Translations under genes and position numbers: made by a program
Assembly: GCA_025462785.1 (NCBI GenBank)
Contig: JAOAPG010000260.1
Span: forward strand, 1 to 9,200
Length of the DNA stretch: 9,200 nt
Direction: 5' to 3'
DNA from: Acidobacteriaceae bacterium
GTDB taxonomy: Bacteria > Acidobacteriota > Terriglobia > Terriglobales > Acidobacteriaceae
Shown here: in pieces, positions 6,670-9,200 of the stretch
Layout: each line of letters starts with the position of its first letter
Numbering within the stretch: position 1 is the stretch's first letter
Notes under the pieces: model-generated
The model's database searches: none
Seen by the model: the letters and a program-made list of their open reading frames with translations, nothing else
Told to the model about the DNA's origin: nothing

Positions 6670-7170
6670 ATGCGCTACGTTGCAATTCTTTGCGCAGCTC
6701 TCTCTACTCCAGCGTTCGTGATCGCCCAAGTATACGGGCAAGCAACGATCGAACGTGGATACGCCAGCACCTGGGTTGCACCTCCAGGAGTGTACGCATT
6801 GCCGTTTGTCCCGCTGGTCACTACGCCGATCGTCGAATTCGCTCCTCCGCCGCTTGAGGTAGGTGCCTCGAACGCGACATATGGAAACATAGCCGGAGCC
6901 ACGGCCTCAACGCTAGTTATTGAAACGCCCTCTTCGTATCCAGTATTCGCTCCGCTCCCGGTCCCGGGAATCGCAACGTTCTCTCGCACTCAGGAAGTAG
7001 GCACTACCATAAAAGAGTTTCAGACAACATCGCTTGAGCTAGGCGCGGCCACATTCCAGAGCGACTACGGAGTGGCAGAGCTCGCCGCAAATTCGCCACC
7101 CCGCGCTCATTCGACTAAAACTTACACAAATGAGGACATTCAGAGTTTGCATCAGAACGAGCAGAAGTGA
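6670..7170 (+). CDS. small secreted protein of unknown function, proline/valine rich
   Basis: This is a 166-residue protein that I cannot assign to a characterised family. Residues 1-19 (MRYVAILCAALSTPAFVIA) are a clear Sec signal peptide, with cleavage likely after VIA, so the product should be periplasmic or extracellular. The mature part is rich in Pro, Val, Ala and Thr. It contains two similar segments, PLEVGASNATYG (61-72) and SLELGAATFQSDYG (121-134), suggesting an internal repeat of about 60 residues. The C-terminal 15 residues are polar, KTYTNEDIQSLHQNEQK, resembling a tail I associate with secreted acidobacterial proteins. No cysteine remains in the mature part and there is no transmembrane segment or catalytic motif. 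The start is fixed by GGAGG at 6660-6664. It converges on aroA across 41 bases with no obvious terminator. Low-complexity composition is a caution, but signal peptide, ribosome binding site and frame agree that it is a real gene. Confidence 0.75.
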   Translation: MRYVAILCAALSTPAFVIAQVYGQATIERGYASTWVAPPGVYALPFVPLVTTPIVEFAPPPLEVGASNATYGNIAGATASTLVIETPSSYPVFAPLPVPGIATFSRTQEVGTTIKEFQTTSLELGAATFQSDYGVAELAANSPPRAHSTKTYTNEDIQSLHQNEQK

Positions 7171-7211
7171 AGTCGGCCAGAGCGAAGCTTAGTTGAGTTC
7201 CGAATACTGTG
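7171..7211. other. 41-base convergent spacer
   Basis: The stop codons of the secreted-protein gene and aroA face each other here. I see no strong hairpin plus T-run on either strand, so termination is either Rho-dependent or not recognisable by eye. Confidence 0.4.
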
Positions 7212-8504
7212 TCAGCGTTGTAGCAAACTCTCGAGCGCTTCATAGAAGGCCGGATATGAAATAACCGCTGCATCAGATTTGCTAATTTTGGTATGCCCGT
7301 CCGCGCGGAGGGCGGCAACGGCGAATGCCATCGCTATGCGATGGTCGCCGAAGGAATCCAGCTCTGCTCCATGCAGCCTCTGATTGCCGGGAATGTTTAG
7401 GCCGTCTTCGCGTTCTTCTACTTCCGCGCCCATCGCCCTCAAATTCGTCGCCACTGCAGCAATGCGATCAGATTCCTTGACACGCAATTCTCGAGCATCG
7501 CGAATTTCGATCCCCTCCGATGAAAACGGAGCTATGGCTGCCAGCACCGGAATTTCGTCGATCACGGCCGCAGTATCCGCACCAGAGACCGTCAGCGACC
7601 TCAACTTCCGTCCCTCAACCTGAACCGTCCCTATCAGTTCTCCATTTGTTTCTTCCAGTTGCGTAACGCTGATCCCCACTCCCAGCGATATCAGCAGATC
7701 GAGAAGTCGCGCGCGAGTAGGATTCATCAACAAACCAGGTATGCTCAACTGCGAACCGGGAAACAATGCTGCCGCACAAAGAAAAAACGCCGCACTGGAA
7801 AGGTCCCCGGGAATGGTCGCTTCGATGCCATGCAGTTCCTGTCCGCCCGCGATCTCAACTGTATTGCCTTCATGTTTGAGCTCAGCCCCGAAAGCTCGCA
7901 GCGCCACCTCTCCGTGATCTCGGGTGCGGACGGATTCTGTAACCCGTGTCTCTCCTCCTGCATACAATCCCGCGAAAAGCAACGAGGTTTTAACCTGCGC
8001 ACTGGCGACCGGCATCGTGTAGTCAATGGCCTTGAGCCGCCCACCGTTGATGTGAAGTGGCGGGCGCCCCCCGTCCTGCGATTTGATCTTCGCACCCATG
8101 TCTGATAGAGGCGTGATAATCCTCGCCATAGGACGTCTTGAAAGCGACTCATCTCCGATCAACTCACTCTGGAATTCCTGGCCAGCCAGGATTCCGCTTA
8201 ACATGCGCATAGTCGAACCGGAGTTGCCGCAGTCGAGCGGGGACTTTGGAGCCTGCAAGGCTGGCCCGCGTCCTTGAATCACAACAGAGCCGTCCTTCCG
8301 CTCCCATTGGGCACCAAGGGTCCTGACGCAGCCCAAGGTGCTGGCGCAATCCGCCCCGGTTGAGAAGTTTTCCAGCTTGGTGGTGCCCTGCGCTATCGCG
8401 CCAAGCATGGCATAGCGATGAGAAATGGATTTGTCGCCGGGCAGACGAACCGAACCTTCTAGGCCCAGCGCGGGCCGAATGACAATAGTTGAGTCATTAT
8501 TCAT
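7212..8504 (-). CDS. aroA: 3-phosphoshikimate 1-carboxyvinyltransferase (EPSP synthase)
   Basis: This is a full-length 430-residue enzyme (E. coli AroA is 427). It joins shikimate-3-phosphate and phosphoenolpyruvate to make EPSP, the sixth step toward chorismate, in the cytoplasm. The two inverse alpha/beta domains are complete. LPGDKSISHR (21-30) gives the lysine, serine and arginine that bind both substrates. CGNSGSTMR (92-100) is the PEP loop with G96, and GDESLSRRPM (117-126) contains R124. SAQVK lies at 168-172, NPTR at 261-264, the catalytic aspartate D316 in IDEIP, E344 in KESDR, and GDHRIAM near the end. GDKS, SAQVK and NPTR are motifs used to define class II enzymes, and GNSGSTMR is close to Firmicute forms rather than to the GNAGTAMRP loop of E. 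coli. The start is ATG at 8504, with no clear Shine-Dalgarno. Neighbours are not other aro genes. An alpha/beta-hydrolase end lies about 600 bases upstream on the same strand. Confidence 0.97.
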   Translation of the reverse strand: MNNDSTIVIRPALGLEGSVRLPGDKSISHRYAMLGAIAQGTTKLENFSTGADCASTLGCVRTLGAQWERKDGSVVIQGRGPALQAPKSPLDCGNSGSTMRMLSGILAGQEFQSELIGDESLSRRPMARIITPLSDMGAKIKSQDGGRPPLHINGGRLKAIDYTMPVASAQVKTSLLFAGLYAGGETRVTESVRTRDHGEVALRAFGAELKHEGNTVEIAGGQELHGIEATIPGDLSSAAFFLCAAALFPGSQLSIPGLLMNPTRARLLDLLISLGVGISVTQLEETNGELIGTVQVEGRKLRSLTVSGADTAAVIDEIPVLAAIAPFSSEGIEIRDARELRVKESDRIAAVATNLRAMGAEVEEREDGLNIPGNQRLHGAELDSFGDHRIAMAFAVAALRADGHTKISKSDAAVISYPAFYEALESLLQR

Positions 8505-8513
8505 GAGCTTTAA

Positions 8514-8544
8514 ATATTACACGTGTCTAAATTAAGTATGCCAA
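8514..8544 (-). promoter_or_regulatory. possible aroA promoter
   Basis: On the minus strand TTGGCA (8544-8539, five of six matches to TTGACA) is followed after 19 bases by TAATAT (8519-8514), about ten bases before the aroA ATG. The spacing is longer than ideal and the leader would be very short, which fits the missing Shine-Dalgarno. The call comes from pattern only. Confidence 0.3.
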
Positions 8545-8586
8545 AGCGTGGGAAGGATCTGGCGAAGGATTGGGGCAGGCGAGGGC

Positions 8587-8636
8587 GAGAGAACAGCAGA
8601 TTCCTCTCCTGCCGAAGCAGGTTCGGAATGACAAAG
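8587..8636 (-). repeat. hairpin unit A1 (ATTCC/GGAAT family)
   Basis: ATTCC (8600-8604) pairs with GGAAT (8625-8629) and CCTGC (8608-8612) with GCAGG (8617-8621), with a three-by-three internal loop. Read on the minus strand, the loop is TTCG closed by C-G, the very stable cUUCGg tetraloop if transcribed. The flanks GAGAACAGCAG and ATGACAAAG match the reverse complement of the B units. Confidence 0.85.
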
Positions 8637-8742
8637 GACTAGAGTTAGTGTTTCATCGGTGAGCCCTACTTTAGCGCTGCAATTTTTCCTGCGACTGCAT
8701 GTGACGTGTAGCACTACTTATCCCTACCCAACACTCTTAAAG

Positions 8743-8796
8743 TTTGTCATTCCGAGGCGGTGCTTCTCCGCCGAGGAATCTGCTGTTCTCTTTCAT
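8743..8796 (+). repeat. hairpin unit B1 (ATTCC/GGAAT family)
   Basis: Outer stem ATTCC (8749-8753)/GGAAT (8775-8779) and inner stem GGCGG (8756-8760)/CCGCC (8768-8772) are separated by GA facing GA. The loop is TGCTTCT. The flanks TTTGTC and CTGCTGTTCTCTTT are the reverse complement of the A flanks. Confidence 0.85.
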
Positions 8797-8834
8797 GTGG
8801 AAGGATACGTCGACGGTTTGGGGCAAGCCGAAGG

Positions 8835-8885
8835 AAAGAGCACAGCAGATTCCTCTCCTGCTGAAGCAGGTTCGGAATGACAAAG
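8835..8885 (-). repeat. hairpin unit A2 (ATTCC/GGAAT family)
   Basis: It has the same arms as A1: ATTCC 8849-8853, CCTGC 8857-8861, GCAGG 8866-8870 and GGAAT 8874-8878. The minus-strand loop is TTCA, one base different from the A1 loop. Confidence 0.85.
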
Positions 8886-8999
8886 CATAGAGAAAAGGCA
8901 GGCGCAAGAGTTCGTCGATGAGCCTTACTCAAGGCTGGGAACCTTTCCTCAGACTGCGTGTAAGGCCTAGCACTAGTTATCCCTACCAACACCTCAAAC

Positions 9000-9055
9000 T
9001 TTGTCATTCCGAGGCGGGCGCTTCTCCGCCGAGGAATCTGCTGTTCTCTTTCATG
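9000..9055 (+). repeat. hairpin unit B2 (ATTCC/GGAAT family)
   Basis: ATTCC 9006-9010, GGCGG 9013-9017, CCGCC 9026-9030 and GGAAT 9033-9037, again with GA opposite GA. The loop is GCGCTTCT, one base longer than in B1. Confidence 0.85.
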
Positions 9056-9099
9056 GGCGAAATGGACGATCAGACGTGAAAGGATCTGGCAACGAACAC

Positions 9100-9200
9100 T
9101 CACCCTCCGTGCGCCAAATCGAAGAACTGTCTTAACAGCTTCCCAACCTCTTCCGGTCTCTCCCACGGGGAGTAATGCCCTGCTTTCGAGATCACTCTCA
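9100..9200 (-). CDS. C-terminal end of an alpha/beta-hydrolase-like protein (5' part outside window)
   Basis: On the minus strand the frame entering at 9198 reads 32 residues before a TGA at 9102-9100: VISKAGHYSPWERPEEVGKL followed by LRQFFDLAHGG. The AGHYSPWERPEEV pattern, followed by a hydrophobic helix and a phenylalanine pair, is the standard end of alpha/beta-fold hydrolases. There the histidine of AGH completes the Ser-Asp-His catalytic triad. The substrate cannot be guessed from this piece. The gene runs toward aroA on the same strand but is separated from it by the repeat block, so co-transcription is doubtful. A longer competing frame on the same strand starting at 9166 runs through the repeats and is rejected. 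Confidence 0.65.
   Translation of the reverse strand, partial: RVISKAGHYSPWERPEEVGKLLRQFFDLAHGG

Larger units (their letters stand above)
8551..8798 (+). repeat. tandem composite repeat, copy 1
   Basis: This copy is about 248 bases and starts GGAAGGATCTGGC. It contains an inward hairpin (A1), a core of about 105 bases and the oppositely oriented hairpin (B1). The order and much of the sequence recur in copy 2, including core blocks such as GAGCC(C/T)TACT and TTATCCCTACC. No protein-coding frame in it is credible. Confidence 0.85.
8799..9078 (+). repeat. tandem composite repeat, copy 2, with a third partial start at 9079
   Basis: This is a second, diverged copy starting GGAAGGAT at 8799. The A hairpins are offset by 249 bases and the B hairpins by 257. 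Directly after it, GTGAAAGGATCTGGC (9076-9090) resembles the start of copy 1 (GTGGGAAGGATCTGGC, 8548-8563). This is either the stub of a third copy or a direct repeat flanking the element. Confidence 0.8.

Noticed and set aside
7659..8105. Plus-strand 148-residue frame and its minus-strand counterpart at 7745-8152
   Set aside because: Both lie inside aroA, whose motifs are complete across this stretch. Neither shows a signal peptide, motif or ribosome site.
8587..9055. CRISPR array
   Set aside because: There are only four units, in alternating orientation and with unequal 40 to 115 base spacers that are themselves related. No cas gene is present.
8747..9166. Minus-strand 139-residue frame starting MGETGRGWEAVKTV
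   Set aside because: It reads through both repeat copies, and repeated phrases such as PHEREQQIPRRRS come from the hairpin units. The start region is the hydrolase tail in the wrong frame.

Overview
The window looks like chromosomal DNA of a moderately GC-rich Gram-negative bacterium. An outer-membrane assembly operon with long spacers shows the outer membrane directly. The best taxonomic guess is Acidobacteriota: a seven-POTRA Omp85 protein followed by a short SurA-like chaperone and a TamB-like protein, a small secreted protein ending in a YTNEDIQSLHQ-type tail, and heptamer-type intergenic repeats all fit that phylum. This placement is inference from familiarity, not a database result.

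Left part (1-5299, minus strand): three genes packed as one operon and read right to left. They are a large Omp85/BamA-like outer-membrane protein (2219-5299), a SurA-type periplasmic chaperone with no parvulin domain (1532-2218), and the N-terminal 511 residues of a TamB/AsmA-like inner-membrane-anchored protein that runs off the left edge (1-1535). The junctions are TGA-ATG with no gap and an ATGA overlap. Together they would carry outer-membrane proteins or lipids across the periplasm: a chaperone, an insertase and an envelope-spanning bridge. The TamB-like frame starts in the window but has no stop in it, so it must be read directly from the minus strand.

Middle (5300-7170): a 123-base divergent spacer, then a plus-strand ThiF/MoeB-family adenylyltransferase (5423-6448). 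Next is a 220-base spacer holding two oppositely oriented arrays of a degenerate 7-base repeat, with several mutually complementary GTTTCC/GGAAAC boxes. After it comes a small secreted protein of unknown function (6670-7170).

Right part (7212-9200, minus strand): a complete aroA (EPSP synthase, shikimate pathway, class II-like motifs), then about 600 bases without a gene, filled mostly by a tandemly duplicated repeat of about 250 bases. Each copy carries two oppositely oriented ATTCC...GGAAT hairpins. At the right edge are the last 32 codons of an alpha/beta-hydrolase-like gene. No tRNA, rRNA, CRISPR array, transposase or phage gene is visible. The least ordinary content is the two intergenic repeat systems and the compact outer-membrane assembly operon.
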